Positions 43,886 through 55,448 of a stretch of DNA of 60,000 bases are shown here, one piece after another (positions within the stretch are counted from its first letter, which is position 1; the number at the start of each line of letters is the position of its first letter). The stretch spans positions 13,752,062 through 13,812,061 of the forward strand of contig OU612074.1 of the NCBI GenBank assembly GCA_914767715.1, written 5' to 3'. This stretch comes from Membranipora membranacea. Taxonomy: Eukaryota > Bryozoa > Gymnolaemata > Cheilostomatida > Membraniporidae. The notes under the pieces are model-generated. The model saw nothing but the letters and a program-made list of their open reading frames with translations, was not told the DNA's origin and did not search any database. The position numbers and the translations under genes were made by a program.

Positions 43886-45330
43886 CATAGAGTTATTATA
43901 AACTCTAGAGTGGACAATGTGTACAAAAATAGCATCAGTTTTTGTCCTACTTAATTATTGCGAGAACCATAACACAACGCAATCTGGTTGTGCATCGCTA
44001 GTGCCTGTATCATATAACTTAGCATTGAGAATATACGTATTGGGCATGGAAATTTAGATTTCTAGAGCGCTTATAGCCATTTTTTGGAAAATTTTTTATG
44101 TGATACTATGTGGATCACTTGCAGGTATTTTCACTCGCAGCCATTGGAAAATATTTCTATGGTTTCCGATTAAAATAAGCCAAAGTCTCAACCGCAAACA
44201 CATCATTGTGATGAAATAGAAATTTCCAGGCTAGCTTAATTTTTTTCACTGCCACTTGCCAGTCATATTAGCTGTTTCCTGTCTCTCTTACTTATATGTA
44301 ACCCACTCAAGGGGCTTATTTTATGTTTGATTTAATGAAGTACAAGCAGACTGTGTAGGATTGATCGGAGGCGGAGGTGTAAAAGTATTGTATATGATGT
44401 TGATGTTTACATTTACAAATAAACAACCATAAGAGAAGATTGCATCACACCCCCAGCGGAAGAGTTTATGTTTTTTATTGATTTAACCTGCTGGCTTGAA
44501 TAGTTTTGGCAATACAAACACGAGTGGCCACCCCGGAGAAGGAATTTGGAGCGTTAAATGACATAGCCAAACCAAAAATTTTTTGAACCTCGGGTTATGA
44601 GTTATGAAGTTATAATACTTGACAGATAAAATGAACTCACTGAGTGTGTAACATTTTAGGGATTTAAGGTGATAACGCAAATCATTTTTGTCCCCTGACT
44701 GGTAAAGGAATCACTTGCAAGTCACTAATAGTGTGATATGAAAAGTTTTACAAAGATATTGCTACAAAATCTAAAGACGATAAAGGCAAGCAGCCAATTT
44801 TTTCACCTTCGATCGCTTTTCCACAGGCTACTTGTACCCCATGTTATCAAAAAAATCATCCTCAGTAGCTGGAACTGAACAGATAAAATAAACCGACTGA
44901 GTGTGCGACATATTAGTTAGAGCGACAGGACACAGTCAAAGCCCTGCCATTGCGATTTAAGCTCATGTGTTTGCGGTTGATATTTAATTATTTCAATGGG
45001 CGAATCAGAAAATTTTTATACTGACTGGAAGATGAAATACCTGCAGGTGATGTAAATGGTGTTACATGTGAAATTCTCTGAAAAAATGGCTATAAGTGCT
45101 ATATGTCCAATTCTAATATTTTGAATAAAAAAGTCGATGATTCATGCACTTTCCACGCACAACCAGATTTTGTTGCGTCATGGAATTGAAAGTGAAAGTA
45201 CCTGCTGTCACTACCTTGCTGTCACAAAAAATTTCCGCAAAAAATGGCTATAAGCGCTCTAAAAATCTAAATTGCCATGCCCAATATGTATATTCTCAAT
45301 GGTAAGTTATATGATACAGGCACTAGCCAG

Positions 45331-45640
45331 GAGAGGTATACACCCGAAGGTGCTGGGGGCTGGAACAATCAACAATGAAAGCTCCCCCAGTGGGGCTCGA
45401 ACCCACAACTCCTGCGGCACTAATCACCTGGCAGTGAATAGCAAGCGCGCTAACCGATTGCGCCATCTCGCCATCTCGCCATCTCGCCATCTCGCCATCT
45501 CGCCATCTCGCCATCTCGCCATCTCGCCATCTCGCCATCTCGCCATCTCGCCATCTCGCCATCTCGCCATCTCGCCATCTCGCCATCTCGCCATCTCGCC
45601 ATCTCGCCATCTCGCCATCTCGCCATCCCCTGCACAACTA
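45331..45640 (-). mobile_element. tRNA-derived SINE, copy 2, with expanded head
   Basis: On the minus strand it has a tRNA-like head with A box TGGCGCAATCGGTTAGCGCG and an intact B box GGGTTCGAGCCCC (45392-45404), then the body shared with copy 1, ending GGTGTATACCTCTCC. It inserted into the right arm of the long-TIR element, since the left arm lacks it. The internal promoter boxes look functional, unlike copy 1. The head is expanded by the octamer array described separately. Confidence 0.88.
45463..45622. repeat. 20 perfect copies of an 8-bp repeat
   Basis: CCATCTCG on the + strand is repeated exactly 20 times, then once imperfectly (CCATCCCC). Copy 1 of the SINE has two such units (GGATGGTGAGATGGC), so the array grew from the SINE's own 5' end. 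Being 8 bp, it stays open in several frames on the minus strand and gives spurious arginine/methionine-rich frames. Confidence 0.97.
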
Positions 45641-46004
45641 GATTGCATTGTGTCATGGATTTCGCAATAATTAAGTAGGACATATTTAGCACTGCATTGT
45701 CCACTCTCTATGTCTATCATCAACAACAGCCGACACACATAGTTAACTCTGCTTGACATTGTACATTGTATTACCAATAATGTGTACATAACTATAAAAA
45801 ACCTTTGGCTATTGAAAATCAATAACAATACTATAGCAGCTTGCACATTCAATGTAAGTTCTTTATCAATAACCTTGATATGCATGAATTGCCAGCATAA
45901 GCCGGCCTAGACTTGTCCGATCGCTGACTCAAAATATTGCTCTGCATAAACTTGTCCGGCACAGCGCATAGCGTATAAAAGCTTCATCAGCAGTAATCAC
46001 AACC

Positions 46005-46080
46005 TATATAAGCTTTATCAGTATACTCAAGCTAGCAGAATAAAATACAACGTTCAGTTGTCCAGTCTTCTTATCAAGGT
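46005..46080 (+). promoter_or_regulatory. putative core promoter and noncoding first exon of gene B
   Basis: TATATAAG at 46005-46012 and the AAG/GTTAGT donor (GT at 46079-46080) match gene A. A second TATA-like TATAAAAG lies at 45974-45981. The 5' intron would run to the acceptor at 47871-47872 and now contains a 1.5-kb LINE fragment. Confidence 0.5.
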
Positions 46081-46093
46081 TAGTTAGTATTAC

Positions 46094-47598
46094 TTATGTA
46101 TGTATGTATGTATTATTGTATTGTTATCAATACTTGATAAAATTCATTGTTGTTTTGCTCTGTGATGCCAAAAAAAAAAAATTAAATTATGAATAAAAAA
46201 TATAAAAAGTATCTATAAAACGTCTAACTTATAAGATGGAAATAAGCAGCCGAGCACACTCTGCTCGGAAACAGTTTTTACGAATGTTTACTCGCTGCTT
46301 GGGAATACAGAATCTACCAGAGTGCAGTCTCACTAGCTCGATTGGTGGATCGAGGCTAGTATAGGTACGCAGACATTTACTTTTAAAACGTTCCTGGTAC
46401 AGCTCATTGAGGTTCTTACATTTGAGCTTTTTATTACTGAGTCTGTAGGATGATTTTATGACATGGTTGAGCTCATTGCGGTTTTCGACTGACATATGGC
46501 CGTGGATAATACTGAGGTGAAAGGCAAGCACACTTTCTATAAATGACTCATAGGCTAAACGAATAGTGCTGTCTTTGACTTTCATTGATGATAAATGCTT
46601 CATTATATAGAGACGCTTGCCTGCCTTCTCCACAGTTAGAGCAGTATTCGCTGTAAAGTCAAGTTTGGGAGTTAGGATTGTCCCGAGATATTTGTACTTG
46701 ACTACTCGCTCGATTACGCTTTGGTGAATAGTGACTGGGTCTGGAGTTGGGTTGTTACGCTGATCTATAAAAAGGAGCTCTTTGGTCTTATTCGATTTTC
46801 GACCAGCGGCAACAACGGTCTGAGATCTGAGATCTGAGTTTGTAAGGAAGCTGTGAACCCAGCGGATAATATTACCATTTATTCCTTTAGCATGCAGTTT
46901 ATCTACGAGTATAGATGGATCGATAGTGTTGAAGGCCCTGCTAAAGTCGATAAAAACCGCCCTGACGTAGTTCTTAGCGTCACTGTTCAGATGTTCTGAG
47001 ATGATGTCTAGAAGCACAAGCAATGCGTCATCGGTCCCTCTGTTCGATCTGTAAGCAAACTGATTTACATCTGAGATTTTTGTGGTAATGTATGGAGCTA
47101 TGAGATTTTCTAGACATTTGGCTATTATAGATGTGAGCGCTATTGGACGATAGTCTTTCGATTCATTGGCACCTGGAATTTTCGGTATGGGTGATATCAT
47201 TGCACTTTTCCAGATTTGCGTCACAGTAGATGAGCGGATGGACAGGTTAAAAAGATTACAAATAGGCTGGGCCAGTGAGTCAGCAAGCGTTTTAAGCACT
47301 CTACCACTTATTTCATTAGGGCCTGTAGGCTACTCTTATTAGTGTCAACATTCTTGAACACGTACACTTGATCAATACAAAAAGGATTGAAATCAATATC
47401 AGCATCAGGTAAGCTAGGTATATCAACAGCACGTTCAAATCTACAGAAAAAATCATTTAACTTATCAGCATCGACAGAGCATTCTTTACGTTCAGTATTC
47501 ATTATAAGCAAGGACTTGAGACTAGACCAGGCAGTCTTGGGATCAGCTTTGAACTTACTATCGGTCTCAGCTGCTAGAGCTGACTTAGCCTGACGTAT
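46094..47598 (-). mobile_element. 5'-truncated CR1/Jockey-type LINE fragment in the gene B 5' intron
   Basis: Absent from the paralogous gene A intron, where TAGTATTACC continues straight to TATACAGTAGCG. The minus strand encodes RT sequence, and the 3' end has a T-rich run, GGCATCACAGAGC and a short (ATAC)n tail. The left junction is near 46094 and the right near 47598; the target duplication is not clean. Confidence 0.85.
46229..47511 (-). pseudogene. LINE reverse transcriptase, frameshifted and internally deleted
   Basis: The upstream part (47308-47511) ends in NVDTNKSS, and the homologous continuation (ISGRVLKTLADS) is in another frame from about 47320. The main frame (46229-47299, 356 aa) has IPKIPGANESKDYRPIALTS, FIDFSRAFNTIDP and SQTVV. 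It then jumps directly to NKTKELLFI, so the segment that should hold the YADD catalytic motif (of the order of 100 residues) is missing without breaking the frame. It cannot encode an active enzyme. Confidence 0.85.
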
Positions 47599-47895
47599 TA
47601 TACAGTAGCGTAGTTTTATCAGACAAACAAGTCGCCAGCAGCAAAGACCACCTACTAGTCACCTAACCTAGACATCTTGCCCAGGCGTAGAGAGCATGCT
47701 ATCTCAACATTCTTAGACTTCTAAGATGGAGTAACATGGGTTTACGTTGCTCTGCTATTAGCCATCCCTAGACCTTCAAAGATCAGACCTCAACATAATA
47801 TTTCAAAATTCACAGTCAGTATTTTTATGTTGCGTCGAATCTAAATTGTGAGATATTTATTTTGCTCTCTAGATTTCCTGAGATCAAAATACAAC

Positions 47896-50800
47896 ATGCC
47901 TGCAGATGAGCGCTTTAAGCTGCTGGCAGTGACAAGGCGTACTTCTATCAAAGACTTTGTAAACAGAGAAGGGATAAGTTTCGCTCCGGGAAGAGGTATG
48001 TCCTTCACTACTTCTATCACTGATATATATATATTATATGGATGAGGGGAACATGTCTGACACTGAGCAAGCATATGGCTATTTATGGTTGCTGGACCGC
48101 ATTTCTCATCTTTGATTAGTCCACAAGTTCAGAATCTAGAATACCTGACACATGTAAACTTTTGTCAAGCAGCTTGCCTGAGTTTTTGAAGGTCATTACT
48201 GAGTCGTCACTCAAGCAGCCAGATTTATGGCTTTATTTAGATCCTGACACAAAGCTTTGTACTGATGGCATACCTCCACAAATTGCCACGCTATGTATTT
48301 TACTACTAATCCATAAATTCATAGCAATAACTTATATGGTTCTGTTGTCCTATACCCAGGGTGTTTTTGGAGTAACCTGTTGTAAGGTGAGAGAAACAAG
48401 ATTTGTGTAGAACGTTTCTTGGGAGGGGGAAGAGAGGGTCCATTTCGTCATCTGCATGCAAATGCATGCCAGGGACTTAGTGCAAGTTGTTGGCCAAAAC
48501 AGCAAAACAATGGTAGTAATTTAGAGTGACAGATCTATCCGATCAGTTTATGACTTTTGTGTTTACCGGCAACTTGATCTGGAGCGCTTTAAAATCGAGC
48601 GTGTTACTATGAAAACTTGCGGTACATGTCCATCTTCTGTTTGAACACAGGATTTTACCAGCTGACCAAACCAGAGACTATCCAGGCTTATAAGGAGATA
48701 GTAGCTGTCAGAATCAGCGATGGAGCACAGGTCTCGGGAGATGCTGTCAGGACATTACTTAAAATTCCCGCCGGAGCAAAGAAGTTTAAGTTCACTCAAG
48801 TGACTGACTTTGAAGTATTTGTCCAGAGCACTTCCTTCAACAGAGTCCTGATGCCAAGTACTAAGTTCTTGTATGAAGTCAACCCTACAGCTAGAGGTAT
48901 AACATTTTACTGGATATGATGAGCTTCTAGCTAGAGTCAAGATGCATTCTGGGACAGATATGATGTGTTGAATGGGATTGAACTCTAGCTTTACAATACA
49001 TTCAGGCAGGGGATCAAACAGTTTTTCTCAAGTTCTTGTTTGAGGCCAATCCTCAAGCAAAAGGTATTACATACTTCTATTGGGTTTTAGACCATGTCTG
49101 TAGTGTCCAGGTTTATTCTGGTACTGATCTTTGTCGGAACAAATGAAAGCCTTTAACTGTGTAGCACCATTCCTTTCTGGTTCCTTGATTGGTATTTGAG
49201 TATTAGATAAGGCTGGTTAAGGCTTGAACACTTGTTCAGAGAAGCATTTTTCTGAGTAGTCTCTCCTTGTTTTTAAATGGTAAATTAAACATGTGCGGTG
49301 ATTTTGATGGTAGGTTTATTTGCATTTTAGCAGTCGGGATACAGAAAAGGAAGCTGCACAGTGAGGTACGCAGAGCCGCCGTACCCGAGCCGCGCCCAGC
49401 AGGAAGTCCTATCGACCTGGCATTCTCATTCGACACGACACCCTCTATGACTCCCTGTATCGCTGAAGTTAGGAGAAACCTTGGAGTGATGATAGAGAGA
49501 ATTCTGACAGACATACCAAATATCCGAGTAGCTGTAAGTTATTTTTTAATTGTTCTGAAACCAGCGGTGAGTCAACTAAACAAAAACAAATTTTCAATGG
49601 AAGCAGTCAGTCAGTCAGATTAATACAGCGAATATTATATTGTATTGACTGCTTAGATGGCAGTGTGTACAGTTACATGTTAGTGAAAACAAACTGTGGG
49701 TGCCCTGGCTGAACTGAGGTAAATAAAGACAAATTTTCAATGGAAGCAGTCAGTTTTCTGTTAGCCTATGATTCTAAATATGGGTGTTATTTACAAGAGG
49801 GAGGGGTAGCCTGAGCTCTACTGGCTAACCATACTGATTTTTTGACTGAGTCACTTCTACCAGTTATTGCTTGGCCACAATCAATGTTGTCTCTTTTTAC
49901 TGTCTGAGGAATTTCTTATCCTGCTGTTTCAGGTATTTGCTCATGGAGATTATGGCAGGGGTCCAAACCCCTACCTCACCAAGTTTGTGGACTTCACAAC
50001 TAATCAGAAAAAACTAGTACACTTTGTACAAACAGTGGAGCCTACATGTACACATGGAGGTGACTGGGAGGAATGTTATGAGTTGGTCCTTCAAGAAGCT
50101 AGAACTAAACTGTCATGGCTACCAGGTAAGAACTCATCGTCACTTTGCTCATGTGCATGCACCAATCAATTCAGGTTGGTTTTCTTTGCGCCGTAGCGAC
50201 TGAACTAATTCAGATGTGCTTGAGTTCTCAAACTGAAAAGTCACCCAACCCGCACTGGATAAAAGTTAGCCTTTATAGGCAAATGTAACTAGGTCAATTG
50301 AGTCAGTTTGTGGCACTGTTGCAACGGTGCAGTGAGACTCGTATCAAAGAGTCGATCTGGAAGCAGTGTGACTCGTTGTTGTGCTGTAGTCAGTCGGATA
50401 TGGCAGGGGAAATGATGGGTTACACACTTCCAACACAATGACTAGTTTATTCTAAAAACTCATTTAGGTTAAAATGGCCTAACATTTTGTCAAAAATTCG
50501 AGAGTTTCGGACTTGTATGTCTTACAGTTGAACAAATTTTATTTTTTCATTATGCCGTTAAAGTTAAGCCTGTCAATGACAACCCATACGCAGCAGACCT
50601 TTTCTAAGATTAAAGTAGGCAGACACAGAAGAATTGGTTTGGAGTGCTCTCAAACCTTCTTAATTATCTCAGGTGAAGATAGCTGTTCAACTTTCCCGTC
50701 AAGACTAAGCTCCTCCTCTAAAGGAAAATCAATTGTCATGACAGGCAGAAAATGGAAAATAATATTCAGAAGAAGTTTTCTTTTCTGACAAAATGAGAGG

Positions 50801-53463
50801 ACAACTCCCAGATCATATTTAAATGTACAGTTCAGCACAAGATGGACTGCATATAGAGAATCATGTCATGCATAGAACACTATAAGTCTGTAGGCATATC
50901 AACTGATGCAAGAAGCAGAGTATAAATAGGTTTAAGATAACTTTGTATTTAACAAGTACACCATGCCCAATATGATGTTAGCATGTATATCATCTGTTGC
51001 ATAATAAACAAGTCTGGTCAACTGTGCAAGTCCAAGCTCCATATCGGGCTGACGCTGTAGATTAACGGACAGGAAACAAATTTGAGACCTTACCACACAA
51101 AAATGTTCCTATGTATGTAGCGCGTAGCATGTCTGAAATTGTGGAAATGCCATTGGAAAGTTAAAATCCATATGTTATCTTGCGTTAATTTTCGTTGGTA
51201 AGGCAGTCAGTCATTTTCTAATTCGTTTATGTCACAGATAGCCAGAGAGCAATGGTTATGATTGGGGACGCCGAGCCACACGCCCCTGGAGATTATCCTG
51301 CTTTGAAAAGGAGATGGGGTGATATTGTTGGTGAACCCATAGACTGGAGGGTCGAGGCTGATGAACTGGTGAAAATGGTAAGTGTAATCCAGAAACATAT
51401 AAATAAATAAATAAGTATTTATGTGTTTATGGTGCAATCTCAAGAATCCTACATAAAACATGGACACGCTACATATTATATGAATGGTATGTGTATATAG
51501 TATTGAATCATCATATTTAATTTTATAATGAAATACTGCAAACTCACAGCCATCTGAGCGTGTAAACTAGACCTGGAGGAAACTTTACAAGATGAATTCT
51601 GACTTCTGAGAATTATGGAAGGTGCTAAGCATAGCGGTCAATGCGTTGTGCGTAAAACATTATGTTTACAATACAAGCAATCCTTCACCCTCGGTCAGCT
51701 GGTCTTGAGAGTATAGCAAAGCCGTTACTATGCTATGGTAAAATACTGTGACACTTATACTTACAGGGATGCAGGATATATTCTGTACAAGCTAAGAGTA
51801 AATATCGTGATCGGACGACAGCTTTCTGGCAGGGACTGGCCTATAGATCATACGGACATCACCTTACCATGAAGAGTTTTAGTAACATATTTGATTTCAT
51901 CATGGCTATAGCCTATAGAGAACAGGGCGCTGATCAGTTAGAGGTGGGTGTAATCAGAATACCCACTGACATATATCCGTGGATAAGGGGAAAATATCTG
52001 ACCCTGAACAAGCATATGGCAATTAGAGTATGATTGCTGGAAACAATTTCTCATATTATTTGATTGGTTCAAAAGTTCAGTTATGCTTCAGCTGACGCCT
52101 TGTACACATTTGTCAAGTAGCTTGCCTGAGTTTCCATAGGTTGTTACTGGGAAGTCAGTCAATGAATAACATCAAAGCTGCCAGAAATTTAGCTAGATCC
52201 AATTACTGCCACAAAGCTATATACTAATGTAATTTCTTCACAAATATCCTTCTGTGTATTTTACCACCAATCCATGAATTCATATCAATGAGATTACCTA
52301 TTCGCCGATAAGATTTAGATGTCTTTGAGTCTCTTTTGCTGTGTTCAGATCTCACATAGCAAGCTGCTTTTCCTGAATTAAATGCTTCCTAAATTAACTC
52401 ATGCTTGTATATAGGATTGATACTTTCGTAGCATTTCTATATGCATCGGGAATTGAACACATCTTCATCTGAAAGGTTGAAGATTTACCTTTTGAGCAGC
52501 GGCCTCTTTGCAGTGTGTTATTATTCTGGGGAATCAAGTGTAGGGTAATTGTTACGGGGCAAAAATAAAAACACAGAGGTTTGGAATGAGCAGTTCTGAC
52601 GGTAATAACCGTTAGACCGATTCAAGTGTTGTATTTATAATAATTTGATCTATAGGCTTACAGGCAGGAAGTAATGAAGAGATCTCCCACAGGGGAGGGA
52701 GGATTAAATGATGACTTACATGCATTGTTTGAAAGCCTTGCTGACAGTGATTCTCCTCCTGTAACTGTGACTGCTTCAGTTTCAAAACCTACTCCATCTA
52801 CAGCGGCTAGTACAGCTCCTACTTTCAAGAAAGGTTGGTGCTTTGATATTGAAGATTAATTATACTTGGCCAAGAAATACATGATAACTTATCACATAAC
52901 CCCATACACAATTTAAAAGCCTCTTCCTTATACTGTTGTTTTATTTGACATAGACTGAAGGATTAAATGCTATGGCCTGTTTTGTTCAGTTTGCACCCGG
53001 CCCAACTTAAAGAGACTAACATTGTAAATCTTTAACTCAAACCTTGTCTCATCCAGGGTCGGCGAAAAAGAGAGCGGCCTCAAAGATTTCATCAACACCA
53101 GCCAAGCGCCAAAAGATTAGCGTCAGCGCAAAGCTTAGACGTAGAGCAGCATCGATTACAGCAGCAGCAAGAATATCACAAATGTATGCGTCTGGTAAAA
53201 GAAAGTCTCCGTTGACAATAAAGAAGAACACTAAGGGGCGACAAACGGGTGAAAAAGGTGGTTTAAATTCACGCAAGAAGGCAACAGCTATTAGAAAGTC
53301 ATCCACTGTGAAATCATCCACGAAGAAGAAAACGGAGAAACAGTCTGTAGCTTTGATAAAGAAAACAATGGTTAGGAAGAAACACATTTTACCAGGAAGA
53401 AGTCTGCCCAAGAAAGGCTCAAGCGAAAAGACAATTGTTGGTTTTACCTCATGGTGGATCTAA
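47896..53463 (+). CDS. gene B: VWA-domain protein with basic tail, 547 aa, C-terminus altered by a solo LTR
   Basis: Eight exons paralogous to gene A: 47896-47995, 48651-48896, 49331-49533, 49933-50125, 51238-51377, 51767-51943, 52656-52833, 53057-53463. Phases agree. The MIDAS DTTPS, HGGDW and MIGDAEPH motifs are kept. Differences from A cluster in exon 6, where AEGEYCDDE becomes AKSKYRDR with one residue fewer. In exon 8 the basic tail is kept up to KTI, then the reading frame enters the inserted LTR and ends VGFTSWWI instead of KKKSKK. The protein is otherwise full length, so gene B may still work. Its convergent lectin partner is broken. Start chosen as for gene A. Confidence 0.87.
48035..48330. 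repeat. roughly 300-bp dispersed repeat, copy 1, in gene B intron 1
   Basis: Aligns with 51978-52290 (GAACAAGCATATGGC-type, GCTTGCCTGAGTTT and TGTATTTTACNAC words). Gene A intron 1 lacks it. Not recognised. Confidence 0.55.
51978..52290. repeat. roughly 300-bp dispersed repeat, copy 2, in gene B intron 6
   Basis: Same sequence family as 48035-48330. In gene A intron 6 the flanks GACATATAT and TCATATCAATG are only a few bases apart, so this copy inserted or was copied in after the A/B split. No coding content. Confidence 0.6.
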
Positions 53464-54259
53464 GGTGACCGTCCATGATGACTACTTTTGTAGACGCTAC
53501 CAGAGCAGCCCCTTTTAGAGATAAGGGATAGATATCAATATCAATTACTCACTGTCTGTTTTATATCATAATTACCACTAACTCAATAGATATCCAAGTT
53601 TACCATCAACTCAACTCAACCTGCACAACTAATAAGTCTAGATATTGAAAACTCTCTAAGATACTTTATTTTATGTCTATTATAAGTCAAAGTTAAAACA
53701 CAGTTAAAATTGTATAAGTAAAAACTCAACAATAAGTTTAAAACTCAACCAGCCGACTCCCTATGAATATCAAAGCTCTCATTTATATAGGCAGCGGTCA
53801 CAACACCAGGTCTACGTGGACACACAATCAAAAGGTACAAATCATATATAATAGTCCGATAAAATCATAATGGTTCGATAACAACATAATTCTACTGCAG
53901 GAAACCGGCTTAGATCAAAAGGATGAAGCTATTTGTTGAACTATAAAATTAAAGTTTTATGTAATATGTTCTTGTGGAGGGTGAAAGAAGAGGTAATATG
54001 TTACGGCATAAGAGATTTTGTCTATCTAGCACCCAAGGATCAAACGATTTGTTGAACTAAAAATTTACAGTTTTATGTAACATTTTCTTGTGTAGGGTGA
54101 ACAATCAGGTAGATTGTTACGGCATAAAGGACTTTGTCTGTCTGGCGGCTGACTTATCATTTAAAGTTAATATTGTTACGTCAGGATCCATCCAGCGGCT
54201 GACTCTAACTAGGTTATGTGCAAAGAGAATACAAATACTGCTTTGTTCAATCCACAACA
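53436..54259. mobile_element. solo LTR (824 bp) inside gene B exon 8
   Basis: It starts TGTTGGTTTT, ends CAACA, and is flanked by the 5-bp duplication ACAAT (53431-53435 and 54260-54264). Gene A has the uninterrupted site GACAATCAAGAAA. TG...CA ends, a 5-bp duplication and no coding sequence fit a solo LTR left by recombination. It differs from the LTR of the element at 6-11 kb. Strand unknown. Confidence 0.85.
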
Positions 54260-54264
54260 ACAAT

Positions 54265-55448
54265 CAAGAAAAAATCTGAGAAATAGATTGGATAACAACC
54301 ACAATGCAACTTTAATCTGCAATGTCCAGAGAGATCAGGTGAAACAATCGAGGCAAAAATTTACAATACAGATGTTTGCCGCTGACCCTGTTGTTGTTTT
54401 CGCGCATTTAGGTATGGGCCATATACTACCGCTGTGCCAACAAACACGATCTGTGATTACATTAATTTCTGTTTATGCAAGGAGTAACAGTTCCTCCTTG
54501 GTTTATGGTAGTAATTTATTTCATTTAATAACCTTATTGCTTTTAAAACTACTTTTCTTTTCTGCCATTGATATCATATAGTGCCAAAACTACTTCATAA
54601 ATTCAACGTAAAACCTTTTGTCGATAATACATTATATTTTCATTTTTTCTGATTTTGCTTTAGTTCAAATAGAGGGCAGATAATGTCGATAAAATCCCGT
54701 ATTTTGATCAATTCAATTGAATCACATTTTCAACGCAAAGCTTGTATCAACAAGCGGAAAACCGCGTTGACAATACCAGCGGTGAAGGCCAATTCGGTCT
54801 ACAATGAAGCCTGTAACAAGTTTGTGTTTCAACCATATACATAAATATATTTATGGTTGAAAATTTGAATGAGATAATCTTTTGTCAGAGAAAATCTCTT
54901 CCAAATAACTACGGCTGTAAACAAATAGTTTACTATAGCGTTATATACCAAACAATCAGAGCCTCTAAAACATATTACGACTGAAACAAAGACTGAAACA
55001 AAGACCTAGCATTCTACACCCTCTTCCTCTCCAATATGAAGACATTTTGGGTTGAGGATTATTTTTCCCGCAACGATAATATTGGTTTTGAGGTACAGGA
55101 GTTATAAGCATATTAATGCTGAGGGAAAAACTCAACAATCTAATCTCCACTGTATAGGTCAATATTAATGAAAAGAGACCGCAGCAATCACTCAGCCTGC
55201 TGCCTTGGCAAGCTTGTCAAACAGGCTCAGGCATCACTATGAGAAGAAGACAAATAGCCCAACTGTCTGACCAAACAGATTTTTTCATGAAGTTAAGAGA
55301 AGACAAGTCTAGACAAGCAATAGACTGCTGTGGTCTGAGTGAATGCTTTTATTCATATATCATTATTATTATATGTTATTATAATGGAGTTTTCAAAAGA
55401 GATGTCTAGACATTACAGACGGTATTTCAATCATAAAATCCAATTTCA
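54265..55448. other. displaced gene B 3' sequence and spacer
   Basis: Directly after the LTR the original last codons (KKKSEK then stop at about 54283-54285) and the post-stop sequence continue in the same order as after gene A. They are now cut off from the reading frame. The remainder parallels 38165-39190. No gene. Confidence 0.7.

Larger units (their letters stand above)
43886..45712. mobile_element. long-TIR non-autonomous DNA transposon
   Basis: The 8-bp direct repeat TCTATCAT flanks it (43878-43885 and 45713-45720); gene A's paralogous site at 29370-29377 has it once and no insertion. The ends are long inverted repeats: the left about 43886-44210 pairs with the right end, with shared words such as GTGGACAATG, GTCCTACTTAATTATTGCGA, TGTATCATATAACTTA and CAACCGCAAACACAT. 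The right arm is split by a SINE. No transposase frame is present. An 8-bp duplication suits hAT-like transposases, but the terminal bases are not typical, so the superfamily is uncertain. Confidence 0.82.

Noticed and set aside
45331-45470. Functional tRNA gene
   Set aside because: A and B boxes exist, but the body continues past the tRNA-like part into a sequence shared with another copy, so it is a SINE rather than a tRNA gene.
45463-45622. CRISPR-like array
   Set aside because: Units are contiguous 8-mers without spacers, in an animal genome.
45323-45885. Three overlapping minus-strand frames rich in RWRDGEMA-type repeats
   Set aside because: They are translations of the 8-bp SINE-head array; the frames stay open only because the unit lacks stops.
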